Assembly (NCBI GenBank): GCA_002433675.1
Contig: DJIP01000350.1
Span: forward strand, 1 to 8,672
DNA length: 8,672 nucleotides
Direction of reading: 5' to 3'
DNA from: Halomonas halophila
GTDB taxonomy: Bacteria; Pseudomonadota; Gammaproteobacteria; Pseudomonadales; Halomonadaceae
Shown here: positions 1-6,371 of the stretch, one piece after another
How the letters are laid out: each line of letters opens with the position of its first letter
Numbering within the stretch: the stretch's first letter is position 1
Notes under the pieces: generated by a model
Database searches by the model: none
Seen by the model: the letters and a program-made list of their open reading frames with translations, nothing else
What the model was told of the DNA's origin: nothing
Position numbers and translations under genes: made by a program

Positions 1-28
1 TGAGCTCGAACGCTCTGCATCGATTGTG

Positions 29-57
29 CGGCCCCCATCGTCCTGCGATGGGGGCCG
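29..57 (+). terminator. 12-bp GC-rich hairpin ending the upstream transcription unit
   Basis: Bases 29-40 (CGGCCCCCATCG) and 46-57 (CGATGGGGGCCG) are perfect complements around the 5-nt loop TCCTG. No U-rich tract follows, so this is not a textbook intrinsic terminator, but position and strength suggest a 3'-end or RNA-protecting structure for a gene left of the window. The window opens with TGA at 1-3, which could be that gene's stop codon. In many gammaproteobacteria accA precedes tilS, but nothing of accA is visible to confirm this. Confidence 0.5.
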
Positions 58-106
58 TATGCATAGTAGGTGCCACCGCCCACCCTGACCCTCAGGAATC
101 GCCGAC

Positions 107-1399
107 ATGCCGCTGTCTCCTACCCTCGAAGCGCGAATCGAGCGGGCCCTCGACCGGGTGCCGCCGGAGCGGTCGTTGTGGATCGCGCTGTCCGGTGGGC
201 TCGACTCCTGCGTGCTGCTGGCGCTCGCGGCAAGGGCCTGCGGGCGGCGTTCGCGGCGACTGCGGGCGATCCACGTTCACCATGGCCTGCAGGCGGCTGC
301 AGATGACTTCGAGCACCACTGCCGCAGGCTATGCGCGCACCTCGATGTAACCCTCGAGGTCGTCCGGGCAAGGGTGGACCGGAGCTCCGGCAAGGGCCTG
401 GAGGCGGCGGCGCGCCAAGCACGCTACGACGCCTTCGTCGAATGCCTGGACGCCGGCGATGTGCTGTGGCTGGCCCAGCATCGTGATGACCAGGCCGAAA
501 CGCTGCTGCTGGCCGCACTCAGGCGCGCAGGCGTTGCGGGCCTTGCCGCCATGCCGGCGCGGCGTGAGGAGCGTGGCCTTTCGATCGAGCGCCCCTTGCT
601 GGAGGTCCGGCGAAGCGACCTGGAAGTCGAGGCCCGGCGTCACGGGCTCGATTGGGTCGAGGACCCCAGCAATGCCAGTCGCGAATTCGATCGTAACTAT
701 CTGCGTCATGAGGTGGTGCCAGCGCTGGCGCGACGCTGGCCTGACGCCACGGAGGCCCTGGCGATGAGCGCCCGGCATGCGGGCGAGGCGGCGGCGCTGC
801 TGGACGAATACGCGCTTGAGGACCTGGCGCGGTTGGGTGGCGACCCGGCCAGGCTTGAGCTCGAGGGCCTGCTGTCGCTGTCACGGCGCCGTCAGCGCTG
901 GTTGATCGGGCTGTGTCTGCGTCGGCTGGGGCTTGCGCCGGCGCCGGGGGCACGGCTCGACGAGCTGCTCGAGCAATGCCACGCCCGGCGTGACGCCGAG
1001 GTCAAGGTGAGTTGGCCCGGGGCCGAGGCGCGGCTCTGGCGCGCTGCGTTGTGGCTGATGGGGGAGGGCGCTGGAGATCCGGTAGCGCTTCCCGAAGGCC
1101 CCTGGTCGCCAGGGAGCACCCTGGCGGTCACGGGGGTGTCGATGACGCTGCCGCTGCCGAGGACGACGGGGGAAACGCCGCTGCCCTTGTGGCTGCGCCC
1201 GCGCCAGGGCGGCGAACGGCTGAGGCTTGCCGGGCGAGGGCTTCGTGATCTCAAGCGGCTGTTGCAGGAGGCTGGTGTGCCGCCCTGGCGGCGTGGCCAG
1301 GTGCTGGTGGTGTGGCAGGGCGATTGCTGCGTGGCGGCGCTGGACGCCGGCAGGGGGCGCTGGATCGCCCTGGCCGAGGGCTGGACGGCGTCGCCCTGA
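107..1399 (+). CDS. tilS: tRNA(Ile)-lysidine synthetase TilS
   Basis: Cytoplasmic ATP-dependent enzyme that joins lysine to C34 of the CAU anticodon of a minor tRNA-Ile, so that it reads AUA and is charged with isoleucine; it is essential in most bacteria. The 430-aa product matches the usual length (about 430 aa in E. coli). The PP-loop ATP-pyrophosphatase signature SGGLDS lies at residues 29-34, followed by HVHHG at 56-60, HRDDQAET at 125-132 and the TilS-typical DPSN...RNYLR block at 186-200. The C-terminal TilS_C domain is visible from about residue 360 (RPRQGGERLRL, then LKRLLQEAGVPPWRR). The start is supported by AGGA at 94-97, nine bases upstream. It converges on ppx. Its stop codon sits in the loop of a 10-bp hairpin. 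Nothing is missing, and the call is secure. Confidence 0.97.
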   Translation: MPLSPTLEARIERALDRVPPERSLWIALSGGLDSCVLLALAARACGRRSRRLRAIHVHHGLQAAADDFEHHCRRLCAHLDVTLEVVRARVDRSSGKGLEAAARQARYDAFVECLDAGDVLWLAQHRDDQAETLLLAALRRAGVAGLAAMPARREERGLSIERPLLEVRRSDLEVEARRHGLDWVEDPSNASREFDRNYLRHEVVPALARRWPDATEALAMSARHAGEAAALLDEYALEDLARLGGDPARLELEGLLSLSRRRQRWLIGLCLRRLGLAPAPGARLDELLEQCHARRDAEVKVSWPGAEARLWRAALWLMGEGAGDPVALPEGPWSPGSTLAVTGVSMTLPLPRTTGETPLPLWLRPRQGGERLRLAGRGLRDLKRLLQEAGVPPWRRGQVLVVWQGDCCVAALDAGRGRWIALAEGWTASP

Positions 1400-1410
1400 C
1401 GGGCGACGCC
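1387..1410. terminator. Hairpin across the tilS stop codon (possible bidirectional terminator)
   Basis: GGCGTCGCCC (1387-1396) pairs perfectly with GGGCGACGCC (1401-1410) around the 4-nt loop TGAC, which contains the tilS stop codon TGA (1397-1399). A U-tract is absent on both sides. It lies between the convergent genes tilS and ppx, where a bidirectional stop is expected. Termination activity is inferred from position and stem strength only. Confidence 0.4.
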
Positions 1411-1427
1411 TGGGGCCGGCTGATGGG

Positions 1428-1449
1428 TTGGCCAAGGGCTTCTGGCCAA
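1428..1449. repeat. Inverted repeat in the tilS-ppx convergent junction
   Basis: TTGGCCA (1428-1434) and TGGCCAA (1443-1449) are perfect complements separated by 8 nt. Transcripts from both strands could fold it. It lies 18 bases beyond the ppx stop codon and may contribute to 3'-end formation for ppx, but no U-rich tract follows on either strand. Confidence 0.35.
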
Positions 1450-1466
1450 AGACCTGGTGAGAGGGC

Positions 1467-3026
1467 TCAGACTTCGGCGTGGGCGGCGCCTGCGTGCAGC
1501 TTGAGCGCGAAGTCGGTATTGGCCAGGTAGTCGGCCTCGCGTTCCAGGTCGGTGCACAAAAGGCCCGGCTCGTCGCCGCCCTGGTAGTGCAGATGCAGAA
1601 CCTCGCCGTCGACCTCGAGCCGCGGCGTCGCCGGTGGCTGCTCCGGGCGTGAATGGTTGAGGATCACCGCCAGTCGCAGCAGGCGTGCCAGGCACTGGCT
1701 GTCACGCTGTTCGGCCTTCGGCAACAGCTGCCATTCCTTGCTCGGGAACTTGCGCCGGTGGGCGCGTACAAGGAAGGCCAGCAGGCGCTGTTCCGGGCGC
1801 GAGAAGCCGGCCAGATCCGAGTGCTCGAGCAGATAGGCGCCGTGACGATGGAACTGGCTGTGGGAGATCGACTGGCCGATCTCGTGCACCCAGGCGGCCC
1901 ACTCCAGATAGCGGCCACGTTCCTCGTCGAGGCCCCAGTCGTCGGCCACCTGGGCGAACAGTGCCTTGGCCGAGGCGGCCACGTTGTCGGCCTGGCGGAC
2001 GTCGACGGCGTTGTAGCGGGCCAGGGTCTCCAGGCTCTTGAGACGCGAGTCCTCGGGACTGTTGCGGCCGGCCATGTCGTAGAGCACCCCTTCACGCAGG
2101 GCGCCGTCGGCGTAACGCATTTCGCTGAGGTCGAAGGCCTCGAAGATCGCACACAGAATCGCCACACCGGCGGGAAAGACCCGCGCACGATCGGCCTTGA
2201 GCCCGTCCATGGAGACCTTGTCGAGCTGCTTGGTCTTGATCAGGCGCTTTCTCAGCTTGGCCAGGCCGTCGCGGGTGATCACTCCTTCCGGCGCGTCGCC
2301 TGCCGCGTGCATCACCGCTGCGGCCGCCTTGATGGTACCGCTGGAGCCCACCGGGTCATCCCAGCCCAGACGCTGGTAGGGTCTGCGGATATTGGCCAGT
2401 TCCGACAACGCCGCGAGTTCGGCGTTGCGCATGCGCTTCTCGCTGATATCGCCGTCGCCGAAGAATCGCCGAGTAAAGGTCACGCAGCCCATGGACAGGC
2501 TTTCCAGCGCCTTGGGCTCGAACTGTTCGCCGATGATGAACTCGGTGGAACCGCCGCCGATATCGACGATCAGCCGGCGCCCGCTCTCGGCCAGGGCGTG
2601 GGCCGCGCCCAGGTAGATCAGGCGCGCCTCCTCGCGCCCGGCGATGATCTCGATGCGCGTGCCGAGCATGGTCTCGGCGCGGTCGATCAACTCCTGGCTA
2701 TTGTGGGCATCGCGCAGGGCGTTGGTGCCCACCACCCGCATACGCGAGGCGGGGATGCCCTCGAGAAAGGGCGCAAAGCGTGCCAGGCAGTCCAGCGCCC
2801 GTGTCATGGCGTCCTCGTTGAGGTAGCCGTCGTCGTCCAGGCCCGCCGCCAGCTGGACCTTTTCACCCAGCCGCGCCACCACCTGCAGCCGGTCATCCTG
2901 ATAGTTGGCCACCAGCAGGTGGAAGCTGTTGGAGCCGAGGTCGATGGCGGCCAGACGGGCGGGGTCCTTGGTGGCGTCGTGGGGCGACTCGCGCAGGGTG
3001 CTGAGCGTATCCGAGGGTTGATTCAT
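1467..3026 (-). CDS. ppx: Exopolyphosphatase Ppx (Ppx/GppA family)
   Basis: Processively releases orthophosphate from the ends of inorganic polyphosphate, and may also cleave pppGpp like its GppA relatives. The 519-aa product is close to the roughly 513 aa of E. coli Ppx. The ASKHA-fold N-terminal region shows the phosphate-1 motif DLGSNSFHLL (29-38), VGTNALRDA (99-107), the catalytic-region GREEARLIYLG (130-140), the phosphate-2 motif DIGGGSTEF (155-163), SMGCVTFTRRFF (178-189) and GSSGTIKA (227-234). An HD-like C-terminal region includes WVHEIGQSISHSQFHRHGAYLL. Length and the ALREGVLYDMAGR segment favour Ppx over GppA. The start is supported by GAAGGA upstream on the minus strand, six bases from the ATG after AAGGA. 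The gene diverges from rho and converges on tilS. No polyphosphate kinase lies in the window. Confidence 0.95.
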   Translation of the reverse strand: MNQPSDTLSTLRESPHDATKDPARLAAIDLGSNSFHLLVANYQDDRLQVVARLGEKVQLAAGLDDDGYLNEDAMTRALDCLARFAPFLEGIPASRMRVVGTNALRDAHNSQELIDRAETMLGTRIEIIAGREEARLIYLGAAHALAESGRRLIVDIGGGSTEFIIGEQFEPKALESLSMGCVTFTRRFFGDGDISEKRMRNAELAALSELANIRRPYQRLGWDDPVGSSGTIKAAAAVMHAAGDAPEGVITRDGLAKLRKRLIKTKQLDKVSMDGLKADRARVFPAGVAILCAIFEAFDLSEMRYADGALREGVLYDMAGRNSPEDSRLKSLETLARYNAVDVRQADNVAASAKALFAQVADDWGLDEERGRYLEWAAWVHEIGQSISHSQFHRHGAYLLEHSDLAGFSRPEQRLLAFLVRAHRRKFPSKEWQLLPKAEQRDSQCLARLLRLAVILNHSRPEQPPATPRLEVDGEVLHLHYQGGDEPGLLCTDLEREADYLANTDFALKLHAGAAHAEV

Positions 3027-3053
3027 GGCGGGTCCTTCACTGGAGATGGATCA

Positions 3054-3082
3054 AGGTTGCGTTTCGCCCCGGGGGATGTCAA
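3054..3082 (-). promoter_or_regulatory. Candidate ppx promoter
   Basis: Reading the minus strand, a perfect -35 hexamer TTGACA occupies 3082-3077. The best downstream partner at 17-18 bp is a poor -10 (CAACCT or AACCTT, 3059-3053), so the assignment rests mainly on the -35 match and its place upstream of ppx. A perfect -35 by itself could be chance. Confidence 0.25.
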
Positions 3083-3104
3083 TGATCCGGGTCCGCCACG
3101 GGGC

Positions 3105-3133
3105 TTGCGTTCCCCTTCCGGCTTGTCTAGTAT
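3105..3133 (+). promoter_or_regulatory. Candidate sigma70 promoter for rho
   Basis: TTGCGT (3105-3110) and TAGTAT (3128-3133) are separated by exactly 17 bp and match the sigma70 consensus at 3/6 and 4/6 positions. Transcription would start near 3140 and give a rho mRNA leader of about 325 nt. The long leader resembles that of E. coli rho, where Rho-dependent attenuation in the leader controls the gene. Confidence 0.45.
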
Positions 3134-3280
3134 CGGGTCATTCGCCTGTTTCGAATGTGTTTTCCCGGTCGCGCCGCCGCCGCGACGTGACCATCCCAAG
3201 TCGTCAGACAGCCCGCACGACGTCAGCTCCGCTCCCGGCCAAGGCCCCGGCCCAAGCCCGCGAGACGCTGGCAACGGCGA

Positions 3281-3451
3281 ATGAACCTGCTCCCTCGTCC
3301 AGACGCTGGCGTGGATCTCCCCTCCGGAGAATCCAGTCAATGGCCCTATTATCTTTACCTGGCCTCGCACGAGCAGCCTCGGGCTCTGAACGCACTCAAT
3401 CGGCGTGTCTTTTCGCCCCTCGGCGCCTTGCCGCCCGGCTTCCACGAGTAA
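3281..3451 (+). CDS. Possible 56-aa rho leader peptide (frame 2)
   Basis: An ATG-to-TAA frame ends 13 nt before the rho start. The predicted peptide has an aromatic run WPYYLYL at residues 21-27 and ends PPGFHE. About two thirds of third positions are G or C, lower than in the neighbouring genes but higher than in the competing frame at 3340-3465. No convincing Shine-Dalgarno sequence precedes it; the best is a weak GGCGA just before the ATG. A leader peptide could control how much of the leader RNA is exposed to Rho, as proposed for short ORFs ahead of rho elsewhere. It overlaps the other candidate over 112 bases, so probably only one of the two is translated. I do not recognise the sequence. 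Confidence 0.25.
   Translation: MNLLPRPDAGVDLPSGESSQWPYYLYLASHEQPRALNALNRRVFSPLGALPPGFHE
3313..3334 (+). promoter_or_regulatory. Hairpin burying the ribosome binding site of a rho leader ORF
   Basis: GGATCTCC (3313-3320) pairs with GGAG (3326-3329), a single bulged A (3330) and ATCC (3331-3334), leaving the loop CCTCC. This makes 8 base pairs with one bulge. The GGAGA at 3326-3330 is the Shine-Dalgarno candidate for the ATG at 3340, so folding would block initiation of that leader ORF. The regulatory role is inferred. Confidence 0.35.
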
Positions 3452-3465
3452 TTTCTGAACTCTGA
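3340..3465 (+). CDS. Possible 41-aa rho leader peptide coupled to rho by a TGATG overlap
   Basis: The ATG at 3340 follows GGAGA (3326-3330) with a 9-nt spacer. The frame ends at TGA 3463-3465, whose last base is the A of the rho ATG, giving the TGATG arrangement typical of translational coupling. The rho start has no visible Shine-Dalgarno of its own (TTCTGAACTCTG precedes it), which makes coupling attractive. The 41-aa product begins [10 protein letters not shown]. Against it, only about 42% of third positions are G or C and many codons are rare for a GC-rich genome (TTA, CTA, CGA, GTA). That is either typical of a slow-translation leader or a sign of non-coding sequence. It competes with the frame at 3281-3451. 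Confidence 0.3.
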   Translation: MALLSLPGLARAASGSERTQSACLFAPRRLAARLPRVISEL

Positions 3466-4724
3466 TGAATCTGACCGAACTCAAGCAAAAGCCCGTGCCG
3501 GAGCTTCTCGATATCGCCCGCGAGATGGGTATCGACAACCTGGCCCGGTCCCGCAAGCAGGACATCATCTTTGCCATCTTGAAGAAGCACGCCAAGAGCG
3601 GCGAAGACATCTTCGGCGATGGCGTGCTGGAGATCCTTCAGGACGGTTTCGGATTCCTGCGCAGCGCCGACAGCTCCTACCTGGCCGGCCCTGACGATAT
3701 CTATGTGTCGCCGTCCCAGATCCGTCGCTTCAACCTGCGCAAGGGCGACACCATCTCCGGCAAGATTCGCCCGCCGAAAGAAGGCGAGCGCTACTTCGCG
3801 CTGTTGAAGGTCAGCCAGATCAACCTGGACCGGCCGGAGAACGCCAAGCACAAGATCCTGTTCGAGAACCTCACACCGCTGTTTCCGCAGGATCGTCTGC
3901 GCATGGAGATCGGCAATGGTTCCACCGAGGATCTGACCTCGCGCATCATCGACCTGACCGCACCGATCGGCAAGGGCCAGCGTGGCCTGATCGTGTCGCC
4001 GCCCAAGGCGGGCAAGACGCTGATGCTGCAGAACATCGCCACCTCGATCACGCGTAACAACCCCGAGTGCCAGCTGATCGTGCTGCTGATCGACGAGCGC
4101 CCCGAGGAGGTCACCGAGATGTCGCGCACCGTGCGCGGCGAAGTGGTCGCCTCGACCTTCGACGAGCCGCCGGCGCGTCACGTCCAGGTGGCCGAGATGG
4201 TGATCGAGAAGGCCAAGCGTCTGGTCGAGCACAAGAAGGACGTGGTCATCCTGCTGGATTCCATCACCCGCCTGGCGCGCGCCTACAACACCGTGGTGCC
4301 GTCCTCCGGCAAGGTGCTGACCGGTGGTGTCGACGCCCATGCCCTGGAAAAGCCCAAGCGCTTCTTCGGTGCCGCGCGTAACATCGAGGAAGGCGGCAGC
4401 CTGACCATCATCGCCACCGCCCTGGTGGACACCGGCTCCAAGATGGACGAGGTGATCTTCGAGGAGTTCAAGGGCACCGGTAATATGGAAGCCCACCTGG
4501 ATCGCCGTCTGGCCGAGCGTCGCGTCTATCCCGCGCTCAACATTCGCCGCAGCGGTACCCGTCGCGAGGACCTGATCGCCTCCGACGAGGAAATGCAGCG
4601 CATGTGGATCCTGCGCAAGCTGCTCAACCCGATGGACGATACCGCGGCCACCGAGTTCCTGATCGACCGACTCAAGGACACCAAGACCAACCTCGAATTC
4701 TTCGAGGCGATGAAACGCCGCTAG
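3465..4724 (+). CDS. rho: Transcription termination factor Rho
   Basis: Homohexameric RNA-dependent ATPase and 5'-to-3' translocase that ends transcription at Rho-dependent sites. It is 419 aa, the same length as E. coli Rho and apparently co-linear, so residue numbers transfer directly. Visible parts are the N-terminal helical Rho_N domain (about 1-47), the cold-shock-like primary RNA-binding domain with DGFGFLR (60-66), Walker A PPKAGKT (179-185), Walker B VILLDS (261-266), the Q-loop [12 protein letters not shown] (279-290) and the R-loop segment TGSKM (323-327). Residues known to contact bicyclomycin in E. coli (K181, K184, R212, S266, G337) are all present, so sensitivity is predicted. 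The start [10 protein letters not shown] is the family-typical one, but no clear ribosome binding site precedes it, hinting at coupling to a leader ORF. The gene ends at an intrinsic terminator. Confidence 0.98.
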   Translation: MNLTELKQKPVPELLDIAREMGIDNLARSRKQDIIFAILKKHAKSGEDIFGDGVLEILQDGFGFLRSADSSYLAGPDDIYVSPSQIRRFNLRKGDTISGKIRPPKEGERYFALLKVSQINLDRPENAKHKILFENLTPLFPQDRLRMEIGNGSTEDLTSRIIDLTAPIGKGQRGLIVSPPKAGKTLMLQNIATSITRNNPECQLIVLLIDERPEEVTEMSRTVRGEVVASTFDEPPARHVQVAEMVIEKAKRLVEHKKDVVILLDSITRLARAYNTVVPSSGKVLTGGVDAHALEKPKRFFGAARNIEEGGSLTIIATALVDTGSKMDEVIFEEFKGTGNMEAHLDRRLAERRVYPALNIRRSGTRREDLIASDEEMQRMWILRKLLNPMDDTAATEFLIDRLKDTKTNLEFFEAMKRR

Positions 4725-4746
4725 TGATAGCGGACGCCTGACTTGG

Positions 4747-4774
4747 GAACGTAAGCCTGAGAACGTAAGCCTGA
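4747..4774 (+). repeat. Perfect tandem duplication of 14 bp
   Basis: GAACGTAAGCCTGA occurs at 4747-4760 and again, directly adjacent and identical, at 4761-4774, between the rho stop and its terminator. It would be transcribed as part of the rho 3' UTR. It may be a simple slippage duplication or a pair of protein-binding half-sites; nothing in the sequence decides this. A small hairpin follows at once, CGACCG (4775-4780) with CGGTCG (4784-4789). Confidence 0.8.
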
Positions 4775-4824
4775 CGACCGAGGCGGTCGCCAGGCGCGAG
4801 GTCGACGTGACCAAGGTCAAGACG

Positions 4825-4857
4825 AGGGGCAGCATGCTATGCTGCCCCTTTTGTGTT
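4825..4857 (+). terminator. Intrinsic terminator of rho
   Basis: AGGGGCAGCA (4825-4834) pairs perfectly with TGCTGCCCCT (4840-4849) around the loop TGCTA, and TTTTGTGTT (4849-4857) forms the U-tract. It is a canonical Rho-independent terminator about 100 nt after the rho stop. It also lies just ahead of ubiD: only 20 nt separate the end of the U-tract from the ubiD ATG, so ubiD transcription must start upstream and read through, or start within or just after this element. I see no convincing promoter in 4725-4877. Confidence 0.9.
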
Positions 4858-4866
4858 CAGGGGAGC

Positions 4867-4870
4867 GAGG
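4867..4870 (+). promoter_or_regulatory. ubiD ribosome binding site deciding the start
   Basis: GAGG at 4867-4870, within GGGAGCGAGG, sits seven bases before the ATG at 4878. This favours 4878 over the in-frame ATG at 4839, which lies inside the rho terminator hairpin and has no ribosome binding site. Confidence 0.75.
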
Positions 4871-4877
4871 CAATCGC

Positions 4878-6371
4878 ATGAAATATGGTGACTTGCGTGA
4901 CTTTATCGCGGGTCTCGAGGCCGCCGGCGAACTCAAGCGGGTGACCGCCGAGGTGGACCCCTATCTCGAGATCACCGAGATCTGCGATCGCACCCTGCGC
5001 GCCGGTGGCCCGGCGTTGTTGTTCGAGAACGTCAAAGGCAGCGAGATGCCGCTGCTCGGCAACCTGTTCGGCACCCCCAAGCGCGTCGCCATGGGCATGG
5101 GCCAGGAGTCGGTGGCAGCGCTGCGCGAGGTCGGTGAGCTGCTGGCCTTTCTCAAGGAGCCGGAACCGCCCAAGGGCTTTCGCGACGCCTGGGAGAAGCT
5201 GCCGATCTTCAAGCAGGTCATGAGTATGGGTCCCAAGACCGTGCGCTCGGCACCGGTCCAGCAGCGCGTTTTCGAGGGTGATGAGGTGGACCTGGATCGA
5301 CTGCCGATCCAGCATTGCTGGCCCGGTGACGCCGCCCCCTTGGTGACCTGGCCGCTGGTGATCACCAAGGGCCCGCACAAGAGCCGTCAGAATCTCGGTA
5401 TCTATCGCCAGCAGAAGCTTGGCAAGAACCGCCTGATCATGCGCTGGCTGTCCCATCGCGGCGGCGCGCTGGACTTCCAGGAATTCCAGCAGGCGCACCC
5501 CGGCGAGCCCTTCCCGGTGGCGGTGGCGCTGGGCGCCGATCCGGCGACCATCCTGGGGGCGGTGACCCCGGTGCCTGACTCGCTGTCCGAGTACGCCTTC
5601 GCCGGCCTGCTGCGTGGCTCGCGCACCGAACTGGTCAATTGCGGTCACGCCGACCTGCAGGTGCCGGCGTCTGCCGAGATCATCCTCGAGGGCTTCCTGT
5701 ACCCCGACGATACCGCGCCGGAAGGTCCCTACGGCGACCACACCGGCTACTACAACGAGGTGGAGACCTTTCCGGTGTTCACCGTGACGCGCATGACCAT
5801 GCGCAAGGATGCCATCTACCACTCCACCTACACCGGGCGTCCTCCGGACGAGCCTGCGATCCTCGGTCTCGCCTTGAACGAGGTGTTCGTGCCGATCCTG
5901 CGCCGCCAGTTCCCGGAGATCATCGACTTCTATCTGCCCCCGGAGGGCTGCTCCTACCGCATGGCGGTCGTGACCATGAAAAAGCAGTACCCGGGTCACG
6001 CCAAGCGGGTAATGATGGGGGTATGGAGCTTCCTGCGTCAGTTCATGTACACCAAGTTCGTGGTCGTGCTGGATGATGACGTCGATGCTCGCCAGTGGGA
6101 GGACGTGATCTGGGCCATCACCACCCGCATGGACCCGGCACGCGACACCGTGATGGTCGAGAACACCCCGATCGACTATCTCGATTTCGCCTCTCCGGTG
6201 GCCGGGCTCGGCTCCAAGATGGGCCTGGACGCCACCAGCAAGTGGCCGGGTGAAACGGACAGGGAGTGGGGCGTGGCAATTGCCATGGACGACAGCATCA
6301 AGTCCCGGGTCAGCGAACGCTGGGACGAATACGACATTCCTCTCCCCGACAGCAACAAGAGGTCGACATGA
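4878..6371 (+). CDS. ubiD: 3-octaprenyl-4-hydroxybenzoate decarboxylase UbiD
   Basis: Prenyl-FMN-dependent decarboxylase that converts 3-polyprenyl-4-hydroxybenzoate to 2-polyprenylphenol in ubiquinone synthesis. It needs UbiX, not in this window, to make the cofactor. From the start at 4878 ([10 protein letters not shown]) the product is 497 aa, the length of E. coli UbiD. Cofactor and metal-binding residues known from the family appear in order, apparently three positions earlier than in E. coli: N172, I175-R177 (in QNLGIYRQQ), R189-L191, R194-G195, E238, and the proton-donor D287 in [13 protein letters not shown] (282-294). The longer frame from 4839 is rejected because its extra residues come from the rho terminator. 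The stop overlaps the fre start by 4 nt (ATGA), indicating one operon with coupled translation. A ubiD-fre pairing is also found in E. coli. Confidence 0.97.
   Translation: MKYGDLRDFIAGLEAAGELKRVTAEVDPYLEITEICDRTLRAGGPALLFENVKGSEMPLLGNLFGTPKRVAMGMGQESVAALREVGELLAFLKEPEPPKGFRDAWEKLPIFKQVMSMGPKTVRSAPVQQRVFEGDEVDLDRLPIQHCWPGDAAPLVTWPLVITKGPHKSRQNLGIYRQQKLGKNRLIMRWLSHRGGALDFQEFQQAHPGEPFPVAVALGADPATILGAVTPVPDSLSEYAFAGLLRGSRTELVNCGHADLQVPASAEIILEGFLYPDDTAPEGPYGDHTGYYNEVETFPVFTVTRMTMRKDAIYHSTYTGRPPDEPAILGLALNEVFVPILRRQFPEIIDFYLPPEGCSYRMAVVTMKKQYPGHAKRVMMGVWSFLRQFMYTKFVVVLDDDVDARQWEDVIWAITTRMDPARDTVMVENTPIDYLDFASPVAGLGSKMGLDATSKWPGETDREWGVAIAMDDSIKSRVSERWDEYDIPLPDSNKRST

Larger units (their letters stand above)
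3140..3464 (+). promoter_or_regulatory. Long rho 5' leader with C-rich, G-poor rut-like tract
   Basis: This is the 438-bp gap between ppx and rho, mostly transcribed leader if the promoter at 3105-3133 is right. A 6-bp hairpin GTCGCG/CGCGAC (3168-3186, 7-nt loop) is followed by an unstructured-looking tract at 3191-3260 that I counted as 34 C, 17 G, 13 A and 6 T in 70 bases. Such C-over-G enrichment is typical of Rho utilisation sites. Further down come the hairpin at 3313-3334 and two overlapping short ORFs (3281-3451 and 3340-3465). In E. coli the rho leader is attenuated by Rho itself, and the same autoregulation is inferred here. No thioredoxin coding sequence is present: there is no Trp-Cys-Gly-Pro-Cys motif. 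Confidence 0.45.

Noticed and set aside
1653..3284. 543-aa open frame on the plus strand across ppx
   Set aside because: Antisense to ppx, running on into the rho leader; composition is that of a reversed GC-rich gene and no domain is visible.
3025..3339. Longer version (146 aa from 3025) of the 41-aa rho leader frame
   Set aside because: Its ATG at 3025 lies upstream of the likely rho promoter and overlaps the ppx start; the sequence is Arg/Pro/Ser-rich with no coding signal, so only the part from 3340 is considered.
3396..4835. 479-aa open frame on the minus strand across rho
   Set aside because: It is antisense to an unmistakable rho gene and arises from the high G/C third positions of that gene; its low-complexity H/Q/G/D composition is typical of shadow frames.
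4839..4877. Upstream in-frame ATG extending ubiD by 13 residues
   Set aside because: It lies inside the rho terminator hairpin, has no ribosome binding site, and the family-typical start MKYGDLRDF with GAGG upstream is at 4878.
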